Source: Chara braunii
Taxonomy: Eukaryota > Streptophyta > Charophyceae > Charales > Characeae
Assembly (NCBI GenBank): GCA_003427395.1
Contig: BFEA01000712.1
Span: 277,905-307,926 of the forward strand
Reading direction: 5' to 3'
Length of the DNA stretch: 30,022 nucleotides
In this document: positions 9,334 to 18,536 of the stretch, one piece after another
Layout: the number at the start of each line of letters is the position of its first letter
Position numbering within the stretch: the first letter of the stretch is position 1
Notes under the pieces: model-generated
Told to the model about the DNA's origin: nothing
What the model saw: only the letters and a program-made list of their open reading frames with translations
Databases searched by the model: none
Translations under genes and position numbers: made by a program

Positions 9334-10735
9334 TGTCATGGCCGGAACCTGTTCTTTTTCTTAAACCACCAGTACATCTGGAGAATTTGAATGAGCCCAA
9401 AAAGCTAGGGGACTCAGTACAGGGCCATCCTGGCGGTGGGCAGAAGTCTTTTTTGTTGTTCAGAGCTGGGCCCAGTGCCAGCCCATGGCATGGAACAGTT
9501 TTTCTTTCCTACTGCCCCTTCTGTGAGGAATCAGCCCTCACAAAGGCCGCTCAGCCGCAGCCTGCCACTGACCGAGGGGCCCCAAGCAAGCATGGTGCCC
9601 GCTCTAAGTGAAGGCGGGCCTGAATTTGAGAGGGGGCCCCAGTTTTGCCATCTCTGCATTGTTGGGTGTCAGACAGTTACCACGTGCCAGTTGGTTATAG
9701 GGCCATGCCTGTGTCAGCAGGACATGCCGAGCCTCTGGTCTCACCCCAGCAGCAAGGCGGCCAGAGGCTCTCGGCCAATGAAAACGTAGGGAGCGACGTG
9801 GCTGGGCCTCCGAATGCCAATGAGAATGCAGCGTGCCACAGCATCCACGTCGGACAGTTGGGAAGCCTCAATGCTGCGGGCCCAGGCAATTGTCTGCATG
9901 TGCTTGTTCGGAGACACTTTGGCCCAATGTGAAGCTACTGGGCACACACACGCCAGGCCCAGCCCAGCCAGAAGGACACTCTGGCCTTGCGCTGCTGGGC
10001 GGCCATGCTGCTGTGTTGTGAGCAGACAGGCTGCCTGGGCTCTGGTGAGCCAGAGGCGCACGCGGGCGCTGCGAGGTGAGTGGAGCGCTGCAGTGGCAGC
10101 AGGTGCAAGGCAGCCATAGCCGGGCTGCTGGGGCGCATGCAGAGGATAGCGATGGTGGTCTTTCGGTGTCTGGGATTCACACTGTGGGAAGTCGAGGAGT
10201 GAGGTGAGAGAAGAGGGAGACACGTACCTGGTGTATGCTGGCAGTCTGCATTGACGACGTCGTCACGTACATTGGTCTTCAGCTTTGAAGTGACTCCTGA
10301 TGCATGAACGTAGTGTAAGCTCGATAGGCTGAGTAGGATAGGCTGGGCACTGAACGCCAATCTGGAAGAGGGACATTGGATACTATGTTGATGTGGCGGG
10401 AGAGTGCCGACATTGATATTTGAGTTCACTATGCTGCTCTTATTTGGCCGGTATCTTGGTGCATTGTGCTTTCTGCTTGGTACACAACTATCTGGACTAC
10501 AGTGTGATTTTGCAATTTGGTTTTTGGTCTATCGCTCTCGCATATTTTCCTTGCACTTTGGACGCCCTGTCCCTAGCCTCCGAAACTTGAGGAGAGGCTC
10601 AAGCAGAATCTTGACTTGGTTGGGACCATGTACTAGTGGTTTAAAGAAAGAGAAAGGGTCTCATTGTCTCCTCGTTCATCTTCTATCCCCGTGTCCAGTG
10701 CACAACGGTTGAATATCTGTTGCGGATATGGTAAA
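9334..10735 (+). repeat. Degraded LTR related to the LTR at 28873
   Basis: The start TGTCATGGCCGGAAC aligns with TGTCGGCCAGAAC at 28873. Internal anchors agree in order: AGCTACTGGGCACACACAC (about 9931) with the matching block at 29175; CCAGCC..AAGGACACTCTGGCC (about 9963-9985) with the TATA palindrome at 29250-29285, here with the TATA lost; ACACGTACCTG (about 10220) with 29621; and TTCATCTTCTAT near 10675 with 29800. No coding sequence of the family is attached, so it is probably a solo LTR. The right boundary is approximate. Confidence 0.6.
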
Positions 10736-11754
10736 GGAAAATGTCATCACTCGATGGGTTTGATGTGAACGATGTTCTGCTACACTGCATGGAAATGAGG
10801 ATCTAAGAGCTCTGGGGGACTCATGATGGGCGCTGTTGTTTGTGAGCTTCAAGGGATATTGAGCTGATGTGCACGTAAGGTCCCCCAATGGGTGGGGCCC
10901 CATTATTTGCTCGAGTCCTTGGGAGGACGAAGGGGATTACCCTAGCATTTCCAGCAGGTCACCAGGGGTAGGGAGGTCTCTGCCATCCTATTTCAACATG
11001 GACGTCCATTGTTAGGAGTCTTCTGCCCTATGGATGAGCCTTCCTTCGCTTGCGTGTATCACAACATACTTGAGAGTCCGACCCCTAGCCAGCTCCACAT
11101 CGTGCGGGCCTTTGGCTGTTTACGAGAAGAGTCATTGGTCTGGGAAGTGGTGTCTTTGTGGAAGTATGCCTAGATCTCCAATCCACTCCACATCCTTTCC
11201 ATCAGACCCAGCCAGCGAGAGACCCGTGACGATGACATCGGTGTCAGAATTACTGCAAAGGAGAATGTAGGAGAAAGCCATCTGGCCATACTTCAGGATT
11301 GTAGGAAGTTTTGGAAAGTCTACGGGCTTTCCACACAGAAGTATGTTCGAGGTCCTCAATCCTTTGAACGTGCACCCGCTTTCTCCAAATAATGACGAGA
11401 CAGTTTTCCTCGCCCAAGCCGAAGGCTTGGATCTTAGAGTCCGGGCCGCCTCTACCATGTTGGCATAACACTATCCGAGATCTGAGGTCCTGTGAGCAAG
11501 TGTAGGACCTCTCGCATTTGCACACCAACCGATGAACCAGTGTTGGTTTGCAAGCAGCTTGATCACAGAGTTTGCTTGTGCTAGGGCCCTTCCCTTTTCT
11601 GTATGGAGGTCCGATTGAGTGAAATAGAGTGAGGGAACGAAGTCTTTCAAACGGGAATTAGGTGAGGAGTTGTCTTGCAGGTCGGAATAGTCTAGGTATC
11701 TTGGGCTATGACTAAGTTTCTTGCTTTCCAAGCCTTCTCTTTTTGGTGGCCCGT
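10736..11754. other. Unassigned DNA between the LTR relic and the inverted-repeat element
   Basis: No gene is recognised. The minus strand holds two overlapping open stretches (about 11132-11458 and 11250-11528). They could be one degraded reading frame with a shift, and TTTCTCC...CTTTGCAG near 11250 on that strand looks like a splice acceptor, but no protein family is clear. The final four bases, CCGT (11751-11754), repeat at 25903-25906. Confidence 0.4.
11751..11754. repeat. Putative target-site duplication CCGT, left
   Basis: CCGT abuts the outer end TGTCGGTG and is repeated directly after the right end at 25903-25906. Four bases can match by chance (1 in 256), but the match falls exactly where homology between the two arms stops. 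Confidence 0.6.
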
Positions 11755-11906
11755 TGTCGGTGTGAATACCCTGACAAGGATATCCGCCCTAGGTTTTTGC
11801 AAATGACAGGAAGTAAGCTTAAATGTCTAAAGTGTACCGCGCAAGTCGGCCGAGTCTGTTGGGTTGCACTAATAGGATGTTTGCCTAGAGTAGAGCGTGA
11901 GTGGGT

Positions 11907-11925
11907 GCGCGGTCTTAAGGCGCGC
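11907..11925. repeat. Subterminal GCGCG/CGCGC palindrome, left arm
   Basis: GCGCG and CGCGC flank a CTTAAG-containing loop about 150 bp inside the left end. The matching position of the right arm (25731-25751) holds GCGCGC...GCGCGC around CTTAAG. Conservation in both arms at the same distance from the end would suit a protein-binding or structural site. Confidence 0.5.
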
Positions 11926-12039
11926 GGGTGACCTTGTTCCCTTGTGTGATCGGGGAGTCGGTGTAACTGGCTGACTGAGTCTTATTTTCTCTGTGATTAA
12001 ACTAGGAAATTTTTTAAAGGATCCACTTTTTTTGCTTGG

Positions 12040-12068
12040 CGCGTCTAAATGGCGGTAGGCTAGACGCG
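12040..12068. repeat. 8-bp stem hairpin, left arm
   Basis: CGCGTCTA (12040-12047) and TAGACGCG (12061-12068) are perfect complements around a 13-base loop. No clear partner was found in the right arm, so its meaning is unknown. Confidence 0.5.
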
Positions 12069-12644
12069 TGAGATGGCGTGTGTAATAGCCACGGTACAGT
12101 TGGGACCCGCCGGCGTGGACGCTCAGTGGTCGTAGGTGCGAGTGCAGGCTAAGGAACGACCCGGGGCATTTCTTGGCCCTGAGCCCTGCGCAGCGCCACT
12201 TCATATAGGATTTTGCGCCTGTTGGTCTCAGGCTTGGGCTTAGCCCTATAGGTTACGGTACTAGACTTACACGGCGGAGCTACGGGGATCGAGGCCAGCG
12301 GGCGACAGCATTGGAGCATTGAAGGGCTGAGGGGTGGAGGGTCCCGAGGGGCTATCCCCCTCAGTTTTGTCTAGGGAGTCCGGGGTCGGGCCCACTAAGC
12401 AAGACCAAGGGAGTGCCTATAGGTGATGCTTTCCCCTCCCTACCGTGCTAGTTTGTATTTTATTTTAAATTTTATTGTTTTGTTGTTTTGTTTAACGGGT
12501 ATGTCGAAGGTCGCAGCTACGACAACCTTTAAGGCTCTCGGTTGTAGCTGCTGTGTTGTTGAAAAACCGAGGACTGCCCAGGACCGGAGGTCGGACCAAG
12601 GCCAGTAGGTTGGCAGCCAAGACTGCCCGTACAGAGCCAGAGGG

Positions 12645-12832
12645 TCCCGTCCCAGTCGTTTCAAACTCGGTCGGCATAGGGGACAAGGCGCATCGGGGCT
12701 TGAGCGGGGTAGCAGGCCAACGAGCGGTAGAAGTATAATCCCGTCCCAGTCGTTTCAAACTCGGTCGGCATAGGGGACAAGGCGCACCGGGGCTTGAGCG
12801 GGGTAGCAGACCAACGAGCTGCAGAAGTATAA
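12645..12832 (+). repeat. 94-bp tandem duplication ending in TATA-like boxes
   Basis: Copies 12645-12738 and 12739-12832 both begin TCCCGTCCCAGTCG and end in GAAGTATAA or AGAAGTATAA. They differ at only a few positions, mostly in the last 20 bases. Duplicated upstream blocks of this sort are common in retroelement and transposon promoters. The right arm has a single, quite different sequence here. Confidence 0.9.
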
Positions 12833-12834
12833 AC
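12828..12834 (+). promoter_or_regulatory. Inward-facing TATA-like box, left arm
   Basis: TATAAAC lies about 1,075 bp from the left end, with a second TATAAT at 12734 from the 94-bp duplication. The following sequence (AAGTAGCAGCGGGCAG, then GCCATGCGGAAGCGCTG) is related to that after the TATA at 27262. The right arm has TATAAGG on the opposite strand near 25036-25042. Transcription from both would converge on the centre. Confidence 0.45.
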
Positions 12835-14102
12835 TAAGTAGCAGCGGGCAGTCAGTTATCCATTCCTTGAGTAAGCCATGCGGAAGCGCTGTTGGGGAGT
12901 GGCGTAGTAGGAAGGAGTAGGTGGGCGCTAGGCAGGGCAGGCGAGGCAAAGCAAGAGACGAACGCTGAAGCGAGGCAACGAAACACCAGGCAACGCTAGG
13001 CAACTCGGAGAGCTGAGGCAGCAGTACTATAGGCGCTAACGGGGAGGAGGCTGGGAATGAATGAACCTGGATGACGGTGATCGCAAGATGCATTCGGAGA
13101 TCAAGATGGTGGAGAGGAGGTCGCGCGCAGTCGAAAGACCATAACGCTCTCGATCCTGAACGGAATCGAGAGGGGAAAGAAGCTATCCTGGGGGTTTTGC
13201 GTTGGGCGAGTCATAGGGCAAGATCAGTTTTAGGAAAGAGTAAGTGAAAGCGGAGTTACGAGAGGACGATGCCGCGCGGGAGATGGCAGAGGAGAAGAAG
13301 GGGGGGGATGAAAAGGCACATATCGCGCTCGTTTTTTTACGAGATCGAACAAGGGAGGGCTAGGAGCGGGGGTTTTGGGTCATGGCGACCCCATTTCCAA
13401 GCTCAGAATTGGAAGGAAGTCAGTATGGAAGGAGTTAGTAGAAAAAGTAGTTGCGCTGAAGTGCCGTAGACACAAGGGAAGGAATGTACGAGAGTGAGGA
13501 TCTGCGTACTCGGTCGTCTTTCCGCCGATCTCAACGAGTAAAGGGTCCCAGCAGGGGAGGGCGAATCACATGGTGGAGGCAGATTCGGAGTTGGGACGGT
13601 GGGTTTCACAGTGAAAGGGATGGGGACTGCGTGAGAGGGAAGAAGCTATGAGAGGGAGAATGAACTTACCCCGATATCGATAGAAGATCCATTCGGTTGA
13701 CTCGTCCTAGCGATGGCAGAGAGGCGAAGCTAGCCAGGGAGAGGGTTGAAGACTTACCTATAGGCAACACATTGCTCAGCTTAGTGAAGGAGGTAGCCGC
13801 TCCTTGCCTGACTGTGTGTATGGCTGAACTAGCGACAGCGGATGCCCCGAGCGCCGAGCTACGGTGCCAGGCTACTCGTCAACCAGCTCCGAGTACGCCC
13901 CTCGAGGTAGGGGGAGAGGCTTACCGAGCGGAGCGACGGATGCCGTGCGGCCACGACATTGGAGGTTGGTGAATCCTCCAGCGTTCTGGCGGGAGACTCA
14001 CTCTGTTTCTGCCCATCCTATAGATGGAATGGCCGTCGGATTCCTCGAACGAGTAGCGGGGAACTGGGCGCGAACGCTAATAGGGCTACAAGAGAGGAAG
14101 TG

Positions 14103-14105
<3 letters not shown>

Positions 14106-14193
<88 letters not shown>
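14106..14193 (+). repeat. (GA)n microsatellite, about 44 units
   Basis: An almost perfect GA tract of about 88 bp lies in the left arm. The equivalent part of the right arm has no such tract, so it arose or expanded after the arms formed. Open frames across it are artefacts of the dinucleotide repeat. Confidence 0.97.
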
Positions 14194-14197
<4 letters not shown>

Positions 14198-14205
14198 CTT
14201 ACCAG

Positions 14206-14271
14206 GTGAGACGGTTGGTGCCGAGCTGTTTCTGCACAGTGAGACGGTTGGTGCCGAGCGGCTTCTGCCCA
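14206..14271 (+). repeat. 33-bp tandem duplication
   Basis: Two copies (14206-14238, 14239-14271) begin GTGAGACGGTTGGTGCCGAG, with a few differences. They lie immediately after the GA tract and just downstream of an ACTTACC motif. Confidence 0.85.
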
Positions 14272-14519
14272 GGGCGCGGTGAAACCCTCTATCGGATTGA
14301 TGGGAGTAACGTGGGAACATCTGTTGGCCAGTGTTGTTGTGCATATTATCGTCAGTTGTACTGTTACTGCACGCACCCAGTTGGAGTAAGACAGGCGTGA
14401 GGCAGCAGGCTTGGCTGTGGAACAAAGTGTTGCCGAGTGAAATGGACGAACTGACTGCGAGTTGATTGTGAAGGTACCAAATTACTAGCGATCAACTTAC
14501 TGCTGGGTGCGGACAGTGG

Positions 14520-14930
14520 CTACTAACTGTTGGTTGTCGGCTGGCTGTGCACAGGACTGCCGCTGCAGTTGACGAGAGTTGTTACTATTGCCCGTTGCTG
14601 CTATCGGCTACGAGCTGTGCACAGGCTACAACTGCTGTCTGCTTCGTCTGGGCACGAACGACCGCTGCTGAATGCTAGCGGATTGTTGCTGTAGTTGTTG
14701 GCTAGGCTGCGTATTACTACTGGCTGCTGCAGGTCGCTCGATCTGCGGCTACATGCTGGGAAGACTGTGACTACCGGCTGTTGTTGGATGTGGGCGGACT
14801 GTGACTGTTGTTTGACTGTGGCCTTGCCGTTGGCCACCGTTGTATGCTGCTGCGGCTGGACGCTGCTGCGGTTGTTGGTGATTGCTGCTGCTGCTGCTGA
14901 CCGACGTTGAGCATTGCTGCGACGCCTAAG
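14520..14930 (+). repeat. GCT/GTT-rich low-complexity zone, left arm
   Basis: Dense CTG/GTTG/GCTGCTG motifs, with a GCT run near 14884-14899. Frames in both directions are open but compositionally simple, and I see no protein. The corresponding right-arm region (about 22.7-23.0 kb) has only scattered CAGCAG/CAACAG. Confidence 0.7.
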
Positions 14931-15557
14931 GATTGTGACAGGCGGTTGGGCGGCAGCGATTGGGCTGAAAAGAGGAGTTGAGACTTGGGAAGGTGGTCAG
15001 GCGGGACGAATAGGGGGTTAGGGCTGCGATTTGGGAGGTTGTCAGGGGATTGATTTCGGCAGTTCGACGTCTGAAGTATTAACCAAGCTGATACATTGGC
15101 TGCAATTGCAGGGCCCTCAGGTGTATCTCCAGAGTCTGAAACCCCTATATTCTGCCTTTCTTAAGTCTAATCCAGTTCTGAGAGGAAGGCGGCAGGCGGG
15201 ATTGCAACCCGTAGGACCACGACAAGACTCTGTGGGGAGTCAGCCCATCGATTGAGGGAGCTCTGTCGGAACCTAGGCGAGGTTCTGGAGGCAGGGAACC
15301 ATCAGGTAATCCATCTCTATCTGTATAACCCTTTACACCCATGTTTGCATGTCTCCTTGTAGTCTGATTGGTGTATGCATGTCTGTCCCTATGATTTTTG
15401 CTTTCTCTTCAGGACATAACCAGACTAAATAAAGGAACGCATGTATAATGTTAGTTTCAACTTCTTTGCCTGATTGAAAGCAGATTGTGGGGTTGCATCT
15501 GGGGGAAGGGTGGGAGAAAGGCTGTATTGCATGACGTTTGACTGGGTCAACCAAAGG

Positions 15558-16260
15558 CTGGGCCGGTTCCATAAGTTTGGGAAGGCCCAGTGTTATGTTT
15601 ATTTTTGGATTGCCTGGGGGACCAGACAAGTTCCATAAGTTTGGGTGGTCTGGTTGCTCTGACTTGTGAGGGCTGACTGCGGTTGACTTGTCAGGGACCA
15701 AGCATGTTCCATAAGTTTGGGTGGCTTGGTCGCCTTGTTTACTTTGGGCTTTTGCCAGTTTCTTTAGTTCCTGAACGAGGAGGTCTGAGCATGTTCCATA
15801 AGTTTGGGTGGCTCAGCCTCTTCCTGCTTTGGCTTTTGGGAGAAATGAACCAGGCTGAGGACAAGGACATGTTCCATAAGTTTGGGTGATCTTGGTCCAA
15901 CGCCTCGCACATGTTGAAACCAAAAGGTTATGACTTTGTTATACTCTACTACTATATTATCTATGAACAGGCTAGTCAGACAGGGTTCCATAAGTTCGGG
16001 TGGTCTGACTATAGCTTATCACCAACTGCAGAAAGTACTAATTAAGAATAAAACTTGTGGTGCGAAGGGGCAGGCTGAGTCTTGAGCTGAAGATGATCGG
16101 CTCAGTTATATGCTGCCTCAAAAGACTAAGTGCAGACAACTATATAAATCTTGGATACTTAAACAGTTCAGGGCGACTAGGGTGGCCTAGTCACATGCCC
16201 AAAGAAGAGAACACTTCATGGCTGGGCTAGACATGTTCCCTAAGTTTGGGTGGTCTAGCC
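15558..16260 (+). repeat. Array of eight hairpins with one shared loop and different stems
   Basis: Seven copies carry almost the same loop with GTTCCATAAGTTTGGG at its core, while an eighth (16175-16192) keeps only GTGG. Stem pairs: 15558-15564/15584-15590 CTGGGCC; 15621-15627/15648-15654 ACCAGAC; 15696-15703/15724-15731 GACCAAGC; 15785-15790/15811-15816 CTGAGC; 15859-15868/15889-15898 imperfect; 15973-15981/16003-16011 TAGTCAGAC; 16175-16181/16186-16192 GACTAGG; 16225-16232/16253-16260 GGCTAGAC. Each left stem is matched by its reverse complement on the other side of the loop although the stems differ between copies. That pattern is the signature of preserved base pairing. Confidence 0.9.
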
Positions 16261-16545
16261 TTATGCCCTATGTAAGCTGGGTATAAGGGGATAAATCATT
16301 GAAAGACTATGAACTATTGTTTGCTAAATTAACTTGGGGATGGTGAGAGCACTTACCTTTGTGGGTTGGCCTGCATGTGACTGAGTGATGCCACTACTTA
16401 GTCTGAGTTTCAGTTGATAGGTAGTTGCTTTAGTTGCTCGCCACGTGCTAGAGCCATAGGCGTTAATTTCAATTCGTGCATTTTTTGAGTTGAGATTTTC
16501 TTACTTAGATAAATTTCTGCATTTTCTGGGATCTTTTATTTTTGG

Positions 16546-17090
16546 TCTTGTATAAATCTTGGTAAGCCACTTTCTCTACGGGAAGCGTTGTCGAAATTTC
16601 TACAAAACCAAGGGGTTAGTCAAAACTGTCTTCTTCAGGATCCGGTCTTGTTGGTTTTTTGACTTAGTAAGAATCTGGGAAGCCTCCTTTTCTAAAGGAA
16701 GTGGTGCCCAAATTTTTACTAATTCAGGGAGTTAGACAAAATTGGGCCTTGGAGGGTCTAAGTCATTTCAGATTCTAAACTTAGTTTTGTATAAATCATG
16801 GAATAAGACTTTCTCTACGGGAAGCGTCGCCGAAATTTCTACAAATCTAAGGAGTTGGTTAAGATTCTGTCTTAACAGAACTCAGACTTTATGTTTGAGT
16901 TCGTATCTGATTTTGTATAAATTTGGAAAGTCTTTCTTTCTAAAGAAAGTGCTGCCCAAATTTTTGGCTAAGTCAGGGAGTTAGACAAATTTTGACTTTC
17001 TAGAACCCAAAAGTCTGATTTTTGGGCTAGTACAAATTCTGCGATGGCACTTTTCCTACGGGAAGCGCTGCTTAAATTTTCCTAACTTAG
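16546..17090 (+). repeat. Five 116-125-bp hairpin modules, A-B-A-B-A, left arm
   Basis: A modules contain CTACGGGAAGCG (cores at 16574, 16813, 17054) and B modules contain TTCTAAAGGAAGTG or a close variant (16690, 16938). Each module is an imperfect palindrome: TTGTATAAAT on the left answers AAATTTCTACAA on the right, with an inner stem at the core. The B core pairs in varied forms: CTTTCTT/AAGAAAG at 16938, and CTCCCTT/AAGGGAG in a right-arm copy. Modules are separated by a GGAGTTAGACAAAATTTTGAC-like spacer. The A-to-A period is about 240 bp. Confidence 0.85.
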
Positions 17091-17849
17091 AGAAGTTAGA
17101 TTATATTTCGACACGTGGCGATTTCTGGAGATCCACTCTGTGTAGGGGAGGTTATGCCAGGGTCTACCCTTGCTTTGGACACTGCTTAGCGGTAGATCCG
17201 AGCTTAGTTGACTAGGGTGATTTGAGTGAGATCGTGATATGGAGATTGTTCTCCATAAACTTATTGACTTAGCTTGGGGATTGGCCTGTCTTGTGTTACA
17301 TGTCTTCTTGAACGAGTCGATTCAGGATTTTGGACTAAATTCAACTTTGATCCCACGAGGATCACCCTCTGTTATCACTAATAACAGGTCGGTTGCCGAT
17401 TCGTCGGTCTACGACTCAATTCCAACTCACCCTCAATACTCAACCTAAAAAGGTTTTAGCCCTGGTGATTTTTATTGTTTTGTCAAGGTTTCACCCAGAC
17501 TTTTATTGAATGGCCATTTAACAAAGGTACTGAGTACTTAATTATGGTTGGTTGGTTGGAGGTTGGGGCTTGCATGGCTAAAGCGAGGGGTATGAGTACA
17601 GAGAGTGGTTGGGGTTGACTTCATGTAGTGCGTGGACTTTGTTTTGATTTTTTGATGTGATTGCAGGTATGTTTCTTGGTTCGGATTGAGGGATTGACTG
17701 CCTGCGATCACACATATACATATGGTTGTGATTAGCCCCACTGTGATTGTGAAAAGTGATCGTCACATACTTATCCCCTCCTTGTATATATATATATATA
17801 TATTTGTGTGTACCTATGTTGGAAGTTCGCATGGCTCAGGGGGTCGGCG

Positions 17850-18395
17850 TCCGCCATAGACGACCACCTCCAGCCCTTCTTCTTCCTCCATCACCCACAC
17901 CAGTCCATCATAGTCGACCACCTCCAACCCTTCTTCTTCTTTCATTACCCACACCCGTCCACCATAGTCGACCACCTCCAACCCTTCTTCCTCCATCACC
18001 CATGCCCGTCCACCATAGTCGGCCACCCTCCAACCCTTCTTCTTCCTCCATCTCCCACACCCGTCCGCCATAGCCAACCACCTCCAACCCTTCTTCTTCC
18101 TCCATCACCCACACCCGTCCACCATAGTCGGCCACCTCCAACCCTTCTTCGTCTTCCATCACCCACACCCGTCCACCATAGCCGACCATCTCCAACCCTT
18201 CTTCCTCCTCCTTCACCCACACCCGTCCGCCATAGCCGACCACCTCTAACCCTTCTTCTTCCTCCGTCACCCACACCCGTCCACCTTAGCCAACCACCCC
18301 CAACCCTTCTTCCTCCTCCATCACCCACACCCGCCCACCTTAGTCGACCACCATCAACCCTCCTTCCTCCTCCTTCACCCACGCCCGTCACCCGA
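17850..18395 (+). repeat. 54-bp minisatellite, about ten copies
   Basis: The unit is CCATAGTCGACCACCTCCAA then CCCTTCTTCTTCCTCCATCA then CCCACACCCGTCCA, with CATAG or CTTAG marks at 17854, 17909, 17963, 18013, 18069, 18123, 18177, 18231 and near 18285 and 18340. Fifty-four bases is 18 codons, so Pro-rich frames (plus strand) and Gly/Glu/Val-rich frames (minus strand) stay open through the array. I regard that as a by-product of a stop-free unit, not proof of a gene. Confidence 0.93.
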
Positions 18396-18487
18396 AAATC
18401 TTAGGGGGTTGCAAGGGGGATGCACGGGACCTCTGAAAAGATCGGTTAGGGTAAGTCAGTGAGCAAGGTCGATTAGGATGTGAAGCT

Positions 18488-18489
<2 letters not shown>

Positions 18490-18532
<43 letters not shown>
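18490..18532 (+). repeat. (TC)n microsatellite
   Basis: About 21 TC units lie in the central spacer, followed by a pyrimidine-rich stretch to about 18600. Confidence 0.95.

Positions 18533-18536
<4 letters not shown>

Larger units (their letters stand above)
11755..17835 (+). repeat. Left arm of the giant inverted repeat
   Basis: About 6.1 kb. The outer 0.75 kb and the inner 2.9 kb (about 14.95-17.83 kb) are clearly the reverse complement of the right arm by eye. In between, similarity is patchy and the left arm carries expansions absent on the right: a 94-bp duplication, a long GA tract, a 33-bp duplication and a GCTGTT-rich zone. There is no credible gene: open frames are short, lack start context and are not shared with the right arm. 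Confidence 0.8.

Noticed and set aside
11250-11528. Protein kinase remnant (FGL near a Lys-Ile)
   Set aside because: Only one short resemblance; no catalytic HRD, no APE and no ordered subdomains visible.
14018-14425. Frames with long Ser-Leu or Arg-Glu runs
   Set aside because: Translation of the GA microsatellite only.
15558-16260. Array of tRNA or microRNA genes
   Set aside because: Stems are only 6-10 bp with 20-nt loops; no cloverleaf, no A/B boxes, and too short for microRNA precursors.
17808-18404. 198-codon Pro-rich reading frame
   Set aside because: It is produced by the 54-bp repeat lacking stops; the opposite strand is equally open and there is no start or flanking coding signal.
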